In this document: in pieces, positions 20,043 to 27,917 of the stretch
Layout of the letters: each line of letters opens with the position of its first letter
Position numbering within the stretch: position 1 is the stretch's first letter
Assembly (NCBI RefSeq): GCF_022429625.1
Contig: NZ_CP092483.1
Location: 4,079,501-4,143,500, forward strand
Reading direction: 5' to 3'
From: Devosia lacusdianchii
Lineage (GTDB): Bacteria > Pseudomonadota > Alphaproteobacteria > Rhizobiales > Devosiaceae
Length of the DNA: 64,000 nt
Program-made: the position numbers and the translations under genes
The notes under the pieces: model-generated
Told to the model about the DNA's origin: nothing
What the model saw: only the letters and a program-made list of their open reading frames with translations
The model's database searches: none

Positions 20043-20077
20043 TGGCAGAAATGACAAAGACATGGTAATTTCTGCCA
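20043..20077. promoter_or_regulatory. Perfect 10-base inverted repeat abutting the AraC/GlxA start codon
   Basis: TGGCAGAAAT (20043-20052) and ATTTCTGCCA (20068-20077) are separated by 15 bases. The right arm ends at the base before ATG 20078 and occupies the place where a ribosome-binding site would be. No Shine-Dalgarno sequence is visible, so the mRNA may be leaderless. This is a strong candidate operator for self-regulation and for the divergent DJ-1-like gene. Confidence 0.6.
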
Positions 20078-21049
20078 ATGCATCACGTCGCCTTCATCGT
20101 CTATCAGGGTTTCGAGCTACTCGACGTCTCGGGACCGGCGTCGGTCTTCAACGGCGCCAATCGCGCCCTGCGTAAACGCGACAGACCGGACTTCTATAAA
20201 ATCGTGACCGCCTCGGCCCTCGGCGGAGGCATCGAGAGCAGCAGCGGCATCACCATCGAGACGCGGCCGATCGGCGATTTGCGCCCCGCTGAGTCCCAGA
20301 CCATGCTGGTCGCCGGCGCTGAACGTGAACCTCTGCTGCAGGCGGTGGCCGACACCACCCTCCGGGCGGCGCTACCCGAACTGGCAGCGCAGGCGGAGCG
20401 GTTCGGGTCGGTCTGTACGGGCGGCTTCATCCTGGCAGCGCTCGGCTTGCTCGAGGGTCGCCGCGTCGCGACGCATTGGGATTCCTGCCAGCCATTTGCG
20501 CAGGCCTTTCCCACGGTCACCGTCGATCCCGACGCCCTCTATGTGGTCGATGATGCGCTCTGGACCTCGGCCGGCGTTACCACCGGCATCGACATGGCGC
20601 TAGCCATGGTGACGCATGACCTGGATGCGGCGATAGCCGGGGAAGTCGCCAAGCGGCTGGTGCTCTATGCCCGCCGCCCTGGCTATCAGTCCCAATTCAG
20701 CCCCGTGCTCAAGGCGCAGGTGAAGGCCGACAGCCCCTTTGCCGACGTGATCGGCTGGATCCAGTCCAATCTCGACGCAGGGCTGGACGTGCCGGCTTTG
20801 GCGGCCCGCGCCGGCCTGACCGAGCGCACCTTCCATCGCCGGTTCGTGGCCGCGACCGGCGAAACACCTGCCCGCTTCGTCGAAACCGCCCGCCTCGATA
20901 CCGCGCGCCTGCTGCTGTCGCGCGGACTGTCGTTGAAAGCGGTCGCGACGGAGGTGGGCCTGTTCCCACCCACCCGGCTCACCGAGGCCTTCGAGCGCCG
21001 CTTTGGCATCGCGCCGCGCCTGTTTCGCGACATGCATGCCGAACTGTAG
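20078..21049 (+). CDS. GlxA-type AraC family transcriptional regulator
   Basis: 323 residues: an N-terminal DJ-1/PfpI-like domain (about 1-190) with the elbow SVCTGGFILAALGLLEGR, and a C-terminal AraC double helix-turn-helix (about 215-318) with RAGLTERTFHRRF and GLFPPTRLTEAFERRFG. Members of this group sense small metabolites or amidated compounds. The divergent neighbour carries the same sensor-like fold on a membrane anchor, so it is the likely target or partner. Control of its own gene via the 20043 repeat is inferred. Confidence 0.9.
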   Translation: MHHVAFIVYQGFELLDVSGPASVFNGANRALRKRDRPDFYKIVTASALGGGIESSSGITIETRPIGDLRPAESQTMLVAGAEREPLLQAVADTTLRAALPELAAQAERFGSVCTGGFILAALGLLEGRRVATHWDSCQPFAQAFPTVTVDPDALYVVDDALWTSAGVTTGIDMALAMVTHDLDAAIAGEVAKRLVLYARRPGYQSQFSPVLKAQVKADSPFADVIGWIQSNLDAGLDVPALAARAGLTERTFHRRFVAATGETPARFVETARLDTARLLLSRGLSLKAVATEVGLFPPTRLTEAFERRFGIAPRLFRDMHAEL

Positions 21050-21170
21050 GCGCTAGGCGCACACCCCAGAAATCCCGCCACAAATGTAACTCTCACCAGG
21101 CCGGCTGCCCGGCCTAGGGTCTTGCCATCGCAACCGCCAAGCACTGCGCATACCGATGAGAGGACCGAGC

Positions 21171-21452
21171 GTGACAATGTCAGCCGCAACCGCAAAGGCC
21201 GTTTCATCGCCCGGACGCCCTGCCGATCTGGCCGGACGGCTGGGACTGGTCGCCGCGCCGGTCTTCGGCCTGATGGCCGCCATCTCCGTCCTTTCCCCGC
21301 CAGGCATGACCATCTGTTCTGCCGCATCGGCCAGCGGGCCGATCAGCGACATGACCCTGATGTATCTGCTGATGGGCTTTTTTCACCTGCCACCCTGGCT
21401 GAGGCTGGTTTCCGCCCGCTGGCGCCGCACCCCACAGACCCAAGGAGAATGA
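21171..21452 (+). CDS. Small membrane protein preceding a DUF899 gene
   Basis: About 93 residues with two hydrophobic segments (GLVAAPVFGLMAAISVL and MTLMYLLMGFFHLPPWL), so probably an inner-membrane protein. GTG 21171 is chosen because GAGAGGA lies seven bases upstream; ATG 21177 is an alternative. The stop TGA at 21450-21452 lies just before the DUF899 start, so the two form an operon. No function recognised. Confidence 0.6.
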   Translation: MTMSAATAKAVSSPGRPADLAGRLGLVAAPVFGLMAAISVLSPPGMTICSAASASGPISDMTLMYLLMGFFHLPPWLRLVSARWRRTPQTQGE

Positions 21453-21454
21453 CA

Positions 21455-22147
21455 ATGCAACACGCTCTGGTTTCACGCGACGAATGGCTGACCGCCCGCC
21501 GGGATTTCCTCAAGGCCGAGAAGGAACTCACCCACCTGCGCGATAAGGTCGCCCAGCAGCGGCGCGCCCTGCCCTGGGTCCGCATGGACAAGGACTATGT
21601 CTTCGACACGCTGGACGGCCCGCGCGCGCTGGCCGAGCTCTTCGATGGCCGCTCTCAGCTGCTGCTGCAGCATTTCATGTTTGGGCCCGGCTGGAAGCAG
21701 GGCTGCCCGAGCTGCTCGTTCATGGCCGATCACACCGACGGCGCCAACCTGCATCTGAGCCATCACGACGTGACCGTGGTCGCCGTCTCACGCGCCCCGC
21801 TTGCCGAGATCGAGCGCTATCGCCAGCGCATGGGCTGGCAATTCCCCTGGGTGTCCTCGCATGGCACCTCGTTCAACTATGATTTCCGCGTCAGCTTCAC
21901 GCCCGAGGAAATCGCCAGCGGCCATATCGACTACAATTTTGGTGAGTGGGACGAGACCGGCGAGGAATGGCCGGGCGTCAGCACCTTCATCAAGGACGAG
22001 GCCGGCGACGTGTTTCACACCTATTCCACCTTCGGTCGCGGCGTGGAGGTGATGATGCACACCTATGCCCTGCTCGACCTCACGCCCAAGGGCCGCAACG
22101 AGGTCGAGGGCATGGATTGGCTGCGGCACCACGACCTCTACAAGTAA
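21455..22147 (+). CDS. DUF899 family thioredoxin-like protein
   Basis: 230 residues. DUF899 proteins have a thioredoxin-like fold; here KDYVFDT, FMFGPGWKQGCPSCSFMAD with a CPSC pair, HDVTVVAVSRAPLAEIE and GVEVMMHTYALLDLTPKGR are typical. A redox or chaperone role has been suggested for the family but is not established. ATG 21455 has AAGGAG at the right distance; ATG 21449 is too close to it. Cytoplasmic; coupled to the small membrane protein upstream. Confidence 0.85.
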   Translation: MQHALVSRDEWLTARRDFLKAEKELTHLRDKVAQQRRALPWVRMDKDYVFDTLDGPRALAELFDGRSQLLLQHFMFGPGWKQGCPSCSFMADHTDGANLHLSHHDVTVVAVSRAPLAEIERYRQRMGWQFPWVSSHGTSFNYDFRVSFTPEEIASGHIDYNFGEWDETGEEWPGVSTFIKDEAGDVFHTYSTFGRGVEVMMHTYALLDLTPKGRNEVEGMDWLRHHDLYK

Positions 22148-22155
22148 GGGCCTGC

Positions 22156-22518
22156 CTAGAGACCCGGCCCGGTCCACCCGCCGGCGCCGGGCTCCGGATG
22201 CGGACACGCGAAAGGCAGGAATGTGCTGGCCGCGCCGGCATTGATCAGCGCAATCGAAAGCGCGTTGGCAATATCGAGCTCGACCGGCGATTGCGGGCAG
22301 ATACTGGCGCGCTCGACGCAGCCGCCGGCAATGAAGTCGTTATTGCCGGCGATAAAGGCCGCGCTGACGGTGTCCGCCCCAGCCCCTGCCAGCGCCCGGC
22401 TCCATGCCGCTTGATACATGGCGCATTTTCGCGCCACCCAGTCATCCGCTGCTGGCTGGGCTACGGCCGGGCTGACCAGTGCCAGGCCCGCACAGAAATA
22501 GACGAGACCGCTACGCAT
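22156..22518 (-). CDS. Secreted hypothetical protein
   Basis: 120 residues from ATG 22518, with a signal peptide (MRSGLVYFCAGLALVSPAVAQ). The mature part has cysteines at RKCAMYQ, GGCVERASICP and PFACPHP, compatible with two disulfides. No family recognised. It is convergent with the DUF899 gene (9-base gap). Confidence 0.6.
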   Translation of the reverse strand: MRSGLVYFCAGLALVSPAVAQPAADDWVARKCAMYQAAWSRALAGAGADTVSAAFIAGNNDFIAGGCVERASICPQSPVELDIANALSIALINAGAASTFLPFACPHPEPGAGGWTGPGL

Positions 22519-22593
22519 GACGCCTCCGGGTAACCGGAGCTTCTGGCCACGGCACGATGTCAAATCGGAGGCGAGGCGCGGGATACTTGAGGC

Positions 22594-23259
22594 TCACGCC
22601 TTTTCCAGCAGTGCGGTGAGTTCGTCCGGCAGCAGCAGCGGCACGTCGTGGCCGCAGGGCATCTCGTGCACCGTCCAGGCCGGATCGTTGCGCAGCGGCG
22701 CGGCGACCGGCGCGAAGTGGTTGAAGCCGGTGGCCACGATATAGGTTTTGCGGGCGATCTTGAGATAGGCGCCGGTCACCTTGAGGCCCTCGGTGAAAGT
22801 GCCTGACGGCTGTGGCGTCGCCAGCGCGGCGACGCGCATGCGCTCTTGCTCGGTCGGATATTCATTATTGCCGATCTCGGGAGCGGGAACGACCGGGCCA
22901 TCCGGCGTCTCGCCCATAATGTCGGCGAAGGACTGGCCATCCTCCGGAATGAAGGCGTCGAGATAGACGATGGACGCAATGCGCTCGGCAGCACGCTCGG
23001 CCACACCCGTGCCGACAAAGCCGCCATAGGAATGGGCCACCAGAACCACATCGGTCAGGTCGTGCCAGACCATTTCATTGACGATGTCGTCGATATGGGT
23101 GGTCAGCGTGATCGGCAGATTGGCGAGGTGGGACCGTTCGCCCAGGCCGCTCAACGTCGGCGCATGCACGCGATGCCCCTTGGTCCGCAGGCGCTCGGCC
23201 ACCTTATCCCACCCCCAGGCGCCGGCCCAAGCTCCATGTATCAGCACGTATGTCGTCAT
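22594..23259 (-). CDS. Alpha/beta hydrolase
   Basis: 221 residues of the alpha/beta-hydrolase fold, resembling plant-type esterase (salicylate-esterase/methylesterase-like) members. The oxyanion region is LIHGAWAGAWGW, the nucleophile elbow VAHSYGG, the acid near YLDAFIPEDGQ and the catalytic histidine in MPCGHDVPL. Cytoplasmic; no signal peptide. It is divergent from an HxlR regulator with a 67-base spacer containing an inverted repeat, so regulation by that factor is likely. Confidence 0.9.
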   Translation of the reverse strand: MTTYVLIHGAWAGAWGWDKVAERLRTKGHRVHAPTLSGLGERSHLANLPITLTTHIDDIVNEMVWHDLTDVVLVAHSYGGFVGTGVAERAAERIASIVYLDAFIPEDGQSFADIMGETPDGPVVPAPEIGNNEYPTEQERMRVAALATPQPSGTFTEGLKVTGAYLKIARKTYIVATGFNHFAPVAAPLRNDPAWTVHEMPCGHDVPLLLPDELTALLEKA

Positions 23260-23274
23260 CGCGTCCTCCTATGA

Positions 23275-23287
23275 TTGCAAAATGCAA
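23275..23287. promoter_or_regulatory. Inverted repeat between hydrolase and hxlR-type genes
   Basis: TTGCA (23275-23279), AAA, TGCAA (23283-23287) in the 67-base divergent spacer; ATTGC recurs at 23291-23295. Small dyads of this kind are expected for winged-helix HxlR dimers. It may also contribute to the hydrolase promoter. Confidence 0.45.
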
Positions 23288-23326
23288 GTGATTGCTTTTT
23301 ACAACCATATGCACTAGAGTCAAGCC

Positions 23327-23755
23327 ATGACATCGAACACCTTCCGCTCCGGCTGCCCCATCAATCTCGGCCTCGAGGTCTTTGGCGACAAATGGACCCT
23401 GCTGATCATCCGCGACATGATGTTTGCCGGTAAGCGCCATTTTCGCGAATTCCTGGCCTCGGCCGAAGGCATATCCAGCAATATCCTGTCCGATCGGCTC
23501 GCCATGTTGGTCGAAAACGGCATCCTCACCCGCGCCGAAGACCCCGGCCACAAGCTCAAGGCGATCTATTCGCTGACCGAAAAGGGCATCGACCTGCTGC
23601 CCATCATCGCCCAGATCAGCCGCTGGAGCCGCAGCTACATGCCGGTCGACCCGGCGCTGGCCGCGACCGGCGAGGCGCGCGACAAGGCCGGACCGGGCGC
23701 TGCGGAGGCGCAAATGGCGGCGTTGCGGGCTATCCATCTGCCCACCAAGCAGTGA
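23327..23755 (+). CDS. HxlR family transcriptional regulator
   Basis: 142 residues with the HxlR-type winged helix-turn-helix: GCPINLGLEVFGDKWTLLII with the family's leading cysteine, RHFREFLASAEGISSNILSDRL as recognition region and KAIYSLTEKGIDLLPI as the wing. HxlR proteins often respond to electrophiles through that cysteine. It probably controls the divergent hydrolase gene. Confidence 0.93.
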   Translation: MTSNTFRSGCPINLGLEVFGDKWTLLIIRDMMFAGKRHFREFLASAEGISSNILSDRLAMLVENGILTRAEDPGHKLKAIYSLTEKGIDLLPIIAQISRWSRSYMPVDPALAATGEARDKAGPGAAEAQMAALRAIHLPTKQ

Positions 23756-23769
23756 GCACGGGGCGCATG

Positions 23770-23806
23770 AAAAATACCCTGCCCCTCCGCGCGGGAGGAA
23801 CAGGGC
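23770..23806 (-). terminator. Rho-independent terminator of the glycine-rich protein gene
   Basis: On the minus strand GCCCTG-TT-CCTCC, loop, GGAGG-GG-CAGGGT is followed by ATTTTT. It lies about 40 bases after the stop codon at 23848 and between convergent genes. Confidence 0.7.
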
Positions 23807-23847
23807 TGGCATCTTCACCAATCAGACGCTTTAGCGAAATCGGCGAT

Positions 23848-24318
23848 CTAGTTGCTGATCGGCAGGTCGGGGAGGTCGATCCCGCCGCCACCGCCACCAT
23901 TGTCGATCGGCAGGTCGGGCAGGTCGATGCCGCCACCCCCGCCGCCATTGTCGAGCGGCAGGTCGTTCTTGAACCCACCACCGCCGCCACCGAGTGCAGC
24001 GCCCGCGCCGCCACCGGAGCTGAGGCTATAGCTGGAAGGCAGGCCGATAATGCGGTTGACCGCGATCTGGTTGTCGATCCCCGGCCATTCGCAATGGGCC
24101 AGGTTGATGCGGACGAAGCTGCACACCACTTCGACGACCGGGGTCTGGCAGGCGAAGGTGGGGCTGGCATCGGCGATGACCCCGCCCTGCGCCGCACAGC
24201 GGTTGGCAAAGCTGGTGGGGCCGAAATCGACGGCGCGGGTGGCCGCCTGGGTCGGAACGCTGGCGGCGAGGCCGGCAAGGGTGGCGATAGCGAAGGCGAA
24301 AGCAAAAGTCTTAGACAT
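23848..24318 (-). CDS. Secreted protein with glycine-rich repeat tail
   Basis: 156 residues from ATG 24318, with a signal peptide ending near residue 25 (TQAAT). The middle has four cysteines (NRCAAQGG, FACQTP, VVCSF, AHCEWPG). The last 50 residues are low-complexity, with NGGGGGGIDLPDLPI repeated about every 19 residues. Such tails can mediate wall or surface attachment, but no known anchor motif is present. Function unknown. Confidence 0.7.
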   Translation of the reverse strand: MSKTFAFAFAIATLAGLAASVPTQAATRAVDFGPTSFANRCAAQGGVIADASPTFACQTPVVEVVCSFVRINLAHCEWPGIDNQIAVNRIIGLPSSYSLSSGGGAGAALGGGGGGFKNDLPLDNGGGGGGIDLPDLPIDNGGGGGGIDLPDLPISN

Positions 24319-24488
24319 GGGGTACTCCCTCAATTGGGGCGGCGCCGTTATGGCTTGACCGCGAGTGGCGGCCTTCTAGCCAAGCCGACTTCACCCTGCC
24401 GTGAACTGCTCGTTTAGCTGGCATTCAGGATCGGCACTGGTTCGCACGGCCGGTTTGGGCCATAGCTCGGGCAGCGCAGGGAGCCCCG

Positions 24489-25067
24489 ATGACCGACGAC
24501 ATCCGCATAGAAAGCGTCACCAAGCTGGCCCATAACTGGGGGCGGTTCGACGACTATCAGGTGAACCATGTCAGGCGCGACGGCACCCGCCAGACGGTGC
24601 GCCGCGAGGTCTATGACCATGGTAGTGCCGCCGCCGTGCTGCTCTATGCGCCCGGCCCGGGCACGGTGATCCTGACGCGCCAGTTCCGCCTGCCGCCCCA
24701 TCTCAACGGCGACCCGGCCTGGCTGATCGAAGCCCCAGCCGGCCTGCTCGATGGCGAACCGCCCGCTGTCGCCGCCCGCCGCGAGGCCATCGAGGAAACC
24801 GGCTACGAGCCGCGCCATCTGCTGTTTCTGTTCGACGCCTATATGAGCCCCGGCGCCGTCACCGAGAAATGCGCCTGCTACCTGGCCGAGTACACGCCGG
24901 GCGAAACGGTCGGCCAAGGCGGCGGCCTCGCCAGCGAAGGCGAGGATATCGAAGTGTTCGAACTGCAATTCGAGGCGGCGCTCGGGATGATCGGCAGCGG
25001 CGAGATCACCGATGCCAAGACCATTCTAATGCTGCAGGCCCTGGCCCTGCGGCTGGCGCAGGTCTAG
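24489..25067 (+). CDS. NUDIX hydrolase (GDP-mannose pyrophosphatase NudK-like)
   Basis: 192 residues. The NUDIX box is complete: G-(x5)-E-(x7)-REAIEETGYE, at about residues 91-113, preceded by WLIEAPAGLLDGE. The N-terminal GTVILTRQFRLPP and the later SPGAVTEKCACYLAEY and EGEDIEVFEL resemble NudK, which splits GDP-mannose and ADP-sugars. The substrate is inferred from similarity only. Confidence 0.85.
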   Translation: MTDDIRIESVTKLAHNWGRFDDYQVNHVRRDGTRQTVRREVYDHGSAAAVLLYAPGPGTVILTRQFRLPPHLNGDPAWLIEAPAGLLDGEPPAVAARREAIEETGYEPRHLLFLFDAYMSPGAVTEKCACYLAEYTPGETVGQGGGLASEGEDIEVFELQFEAALGMIGSGEITDAKTILMLQALALRLAQV

Positions 25068-25166
25068 CCCGCCACGGCTCACCGCCCCGCCTCGGCGATG
25101 TGGGCTTGACTTAGAGTGCGCTCGAAGCCGTAGCCTCAACTGTGTCGTGGCGAAAGAACGGTGCAG

Positions 25167-25571
25167 ATGAAGATCGGGGAATTGGCAAAGCGGTGCGGAC
25201 TGTCGGCTCACACCATCCGCTATTACGAGCGGATCGGGCTGCTTCCCTATGCCGACCGCGACCGATCGCGCCAGCGTGACTACGACGCATCAATCCTGAC
25301 CTGGATCGAATTCCTCGGCCGCCTGAAAACGACCGGCATGCCGATCCGGGACATGCTGCGCTATGCGGCCTTGCGGGAGCGCGGCGTCGGCACGGAGGCG
25401 GAGCGTCGTCAACTGCTGGAACGGCATCGCGCGCAACTGCGCGTCCATGTTGCCGAACTCCAGGCCAACCTTCTCGTCCTCGACAGCAAGATTGCCGGCT
25501 ATGCCGGCGCCGAACCGAGGATCAATACCAATGACGCTTCACCACCCCGACGCCAACGAAAGTCGCCTTGA
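25167..25571 (+). CDS. MerR family transcriptional regulator
   Basis: 134 residues from ATG 25167 (a GTG at 25161 is possible). The N-terminal winged helix KIGELAKRCGLSAHTIRYYER and a dimerising coiled coil (about 75-118) are typical. No cluster of cysteines for metal sensing is present; it is closer to the group that controls oxidoreductases. It overlaps the next gene by 41 bases, so the pair is co-transcribed. Confidence 0.92.
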   Translation: MKIGELAKRCGLSAHTIRYYERIGLLPYADRDRSRQRDYDASILTWIEFLGRLKTTGMPIRDMLRYAALRERGVGTEAERRQLLERHRAQLRVHVAELQANLLVLDSKIAGYAGAEPRINTNDASPPRRQRKSP

Positions 25572-25938
25572 GCGCGGCCGGCGAGCCCTCGCCGCAATAG
25601 ACGGCCATGCCGGCGAGCAGGTTATCGCTGCGCTTGCCGATATCGCGCCTGACTTCGCGACCTATGTGTTGGAGTTCCCATTTGGCGATATCTATAACCG
25701 CCCTGGCCTGGACCTGCGGGCCCGGGAGATCGCAACCATCGCCGCGCTGACGGCGATGGGCAATGCGGCTCCACAGTTGAAGGTCCACATCGAGGCTGGC
25801 CTCAATGTCGGCCTCACCCGTGACGAGATCATCGAAATCATCATGCAGATGGCCGTCTATGCCGGCTTTCCGGCGGCGCTCAATGGCCTGTTCGCCGCCA
25901 GGGAGGTCTTTGCCAAGCGCGCTGAAAGCGCCCTCTAA
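25531..25938 (+). CDS. Carboxymuconolactone decarboxylase family protein
   Basis: 135 residues of the AhpD/CMD fold. Markers are APDFATYVLEFPFGDIYNRPG, LDLRAREIATIAALTAMGNA and QLKVHIEAGLNVGLTRDEI followed by IIMQMAVYAGFPAALNGL. The CxxC of AhpD peroxiredoxin partners is absent, so it is of the gamma-CMD type, probably a lyase or unknown enzyme. The ATG at 25531 has GAGG eleven bases upstream and lies inside the MerR coding region. Confidence 0.88.
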   Translation: MTLHHPDANESRLERGRRALAAIDGHAGEQVIAALADIAPDFATYVLEFPFGDIYNRPGLDLRAREIATIAALTAMGNAAPQLKVHIEAGLNVGLTRDEIIEIIMQMAVYAGFPAALNGLFAAREVFAKRAESAL

Positions 25939-26141
25939 AAGTCCACCAGCTTCTTGTCCGGGTCATAGGGCTGGTCCTTGGCGACCCGCGTCACGGCCTG
26001 CCCAGCCTTCATTTTCTTGTTGTGCCCATCATAGGCATAAGTCGGCGGACCATAGAGTTCCCAGCCCTCGCTGAGCGCCTTGGTGACGCGGTGGCAGAAG
26101 GCGGCATCGTCTTCGCCAGTAAGGAAGCGGTAGATAAGCAT
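25935..26141 (-). CDS. DUF1737 domain protein
   Basis: 68 residues, almost entirely a DUF1737 domain: LIYRFLTGEDDAAFCHRV, ALSEGWELYGPPTYAYDG and a basic C-terminus. No known function; cytoplasmic. Start ATG 26141. Its stop overlaps the end of the carboxymuconolactone decarboxylase-like gene by four bases, and it is divergent from the carbonic anhydrase gene. Confidence 0.8.
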   Translation of the reverse strand: MLIYRFLTGEDDAAFCHRVTKALSEGWELYGPPTYAYDGHNKKMKAGQAVTRVAKDQPYDPDKKLVDF

Positions 26142-26213
26142 GCATAGCCCCAATGCACGGGCGCATCGCGCCCTCAGTTGATCTTCTCGCGTCTTACCGC
26201 TAATCGAGACATC

Positions 26214-26855
26214 ATGCATCGGTTTCCTGATCATTTGCTGAAGGGCCACGCCAATTTCATGGCCGGCCGCTACGCACGCGAAAAAGACCGGATTCGGGAT
26301 CTGGCGGCCGAAGGCCAGACCCCGACCACCATGATCATCGCCTGCTGCGACAGCCGCGCCGCGCCCGAAATGATCTTCGATTCCGGCCCGGGCGAACTGT
26401 TCGTCCTGCGCAACGTCGCCAATCTGGTGCCGACCTACCAGCCCGATGGCGGCCAGCACGGCACCTCGGCGGCCATCGAATTCGCCGTCAAGGCGCTGGC
26501 CATCGCCAATATCGTCATCATGGGCCATGGCCGCTGTGGTGGCATCAAGGCTGCGCTGAGCCCCGAAGCGAGCCCGCTCGACAAGGGCGACTTCATCGGC
26601 AAGTGGATGAGCATGCTGGGCGAATTGCCCGACCAGATCGTCCAGAACGACCTGATGACACCGGGCGAGCGTCAGACCGCACTCGAACGCATCTCCATCC
26701 GCAATTCCATCCGCAATCTGCGCACCTTCCCCTACGTGGCCGACCTCGAGGCCCAGGGCAAGCTGGCCGTGCATGGCGCCTGGTTCGACATTTCGACCGG
26801 CGAGCTCTGGGTGATGGATAGCGAGAGCGGCGATTTCGTCCGTCCCGAAATCTGA
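26214..26855 (+). CDS. Beta-type carbonic anhydrase
   Basis: 213 residues; zinc enzyme interconverting CO2 and bicarbonate. Zinc ligands are in ACCDSRAAP (Cys and the Asp-Arg pair) and GHGRCGGI (His and Cys). FVLRNVANLVP and GTSAAIEFAVKAL are conserved. The start at 26214 (MHRFPDHLLKGH) is preferred over a TTG at 26178. It stands alone. Confidence 0.95.
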   Translation: MHRFPDHLLKGHANFMAGRYAREKDRIRDLAAEGQTPTTMIIACCDSRAAPEMIFDSGPGELFVLRNVANLVPTYQPDGGQHGTSAAIEFAVKALAIANIVIMGHGRCGGIKAALSPEASPLDKGDFIGKWMSMLGELPDQIVQNDLMTPGERQTALERISIRNSIRNLRTFPYVADLEAQGKLAVHGAWFDISTGELWVMDSESGDFVRPEI

Positions 26856-27241
26856 TCTCATCGGCCGTTAGACTTGCCGTTAACCACGATGCAAGTGTCG
26901 TATCGGGCTGTTCACGTCCGCGTGAAGAAAGTCCCGCGCGGACAAACTTGGCAAATTCGGCGCAGCGGCGAAAATGCAACAGAATTGGTAAGCCAAACCT
27001 GCAGTTATACTTCAGTCTAGAAACGCCAAAGAAATACGTGTTTGCAAATAACACTCTATCTTTCGTCAAAAAATACTGCCCGCTTTTTGCCCAATAATTT
27101 CCCGATGCGTGCCGATTTTCGAACCATCACGGGACACATTGCCAATCCATTGTCCTTCTCATGGGTTGCAGGAGAGCAGCCCGTCGGTGACCGGCTAACC
27201 GGCTGCCGCTTTCATCTCCCCAACATTGGAGCCCACCTCCC
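26856..27241. other. 386-base spacer between carbonic anhydrase and the EF-hand genes
   Basis: More AT-rich than its surroundings. A TATACT at 27006-27011 could be a -10 box, but the upstream TTGGTA gives only a 15-base spacing. I see no supportable gene or hairpin. It probably carries the promoter of the EF-hand pair. Confidence 0.4.
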
Positions 27242-27490
27242 ATGAAGAAGATCATCCTTTCGTCGCTCGTCGTGCTCGGCCTTTCGACCGCTGCATTCGC
27301 CCAGGCCGCTACCGACTTCGCTACGGTCGATGCCGATGCCAGCGGCGGCGTGTCGCTGGCCGAAGCCCAGGTTGCCTGGCCAGATCTGACCGAAGAGGCC
27401 TTCACGGCAGCTGACGTTGATGCCAATGGCGAGCTCTCGACCGACGAATATACCGCGCTGACCGCAGCCGCGGCTGCCCCGGCCAGCTAA
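27242..27490 (+). CDS. Secreted EF-hand protein 1
   Basis: 82 residues with a signal peptide (to about residue 21, AFAQ). Two EF-hand-like calcium loops are visible: DADASGGVSLAE and DVDANGELSTDE, separated by the linker AQVAWPDLT. A periplasmic calcium buffer or sensor is plausible. It is followed by a terminator and then a paralogue. Confidence 0.85.
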   Translation: MKKIILSSLVVLGLSTAAFAQAATDFATVDADASGGVSLAEAQVAWPDLTEEAFTAADVDANGELSTDEYTALTAAAAAPAS

Positions 27491-27525
27491 GCCTTCGACG
27501 CGCCCGACATATCCGGGCGTCCCGG

Positions 27526-27558
27526 AAGCCACCCCATGCCTCCTGGGGTGGCTTTTTA
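27526..27558 (+). terminator. Rho-independent terminator after EF-hand protein 1
   Basis: AAGCCACCCCA (27526-27536), 7-base loop, TGGGGTGGCTT (27544-27554) then TTTA. It lies 36 bases after the stop codon and before the second EF-hand gene, so expression of the two paralogues can be separated. Confidence 0.9.
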
Positions 27559-27594
27559 TACGGCCGATCAGGCCACATTCCATTGGAGCCATTG

Positions 27595-27879
27595 ATGCAA
27601 AAGATTGCCTTGAGCCTTGCCGTCCTCGGCCTTTCCGCCACCGCCGCCTTCGCCCAGACACCCACCAGCTTTGCCGATGTCGATACCGACGCCAATGGCG
27701 AGCTGAGCTTTGTCGAGCTGCAGGTGGCCTGGCCCGACCTGACCCAGGCCGAATTCGACACTGCCGATATCGACAAGAGCGGCGGTCTCAGCACCGACGA
27801 ACTCAACAGCCTCCAGCCGTCGGCCCTGCCGGCGACCCCGGATGCACCTGCCGAAGAAGCCAGCCCCAGCGGCGGCTGA
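27595..27879 (+). CDS. Secreted EF-hand protein 2
   Basis: 94 residues from ATG 27595 (GGAG eight bases upstream), with a signal peptide to AFAQ. Loops DTDANGELSFVE and DIDKSGGLSTDE with the same LQVAWPDLT linker show tandem duplication with the gene at 27242. The C-terminus is extended with Pro/Ala/Glu. It likely binds calcium in the periplasm. Confidence 0.85.
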   Translation: MQKIALSLAVLGLSATAAFAQTPTSFADVDTDANGELSFVELQVAWPDLTQAEFDTADIDKSGGLSTDELNSLQPSALPATPDAPAEEASPSGG

Positions 27880-27889
27880 CAGCATTCTG

Positions 27890-27914
27890 GGCCGTCCCAT
27901 TGGGGCGGCCTTTT
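27890..27914 (+). terminator. Terminator after EF-hand protein 2
   Basis: GGCCGTCCCA (27890-27899) and TGGGGCGGCC (27901-27910) then TTTT, with one G-U pair. Located just before the convergent EamA stop at 27918. Confidence 0.75.
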
Positions 27915-27917
27915 CGT

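Noticed and set aside
25531..25938. AhpD-type peroxidase partner
   Set aside because: The CxxC redox pair is missing; only the general carboxymuconolactone decarboxylase fold is supported.
27042..27245. 67-codon frame in the spacer before the EF-hand genes
   Set aside because: No ribosome-binding site, poor composition, and it runs into the next gene's leader.
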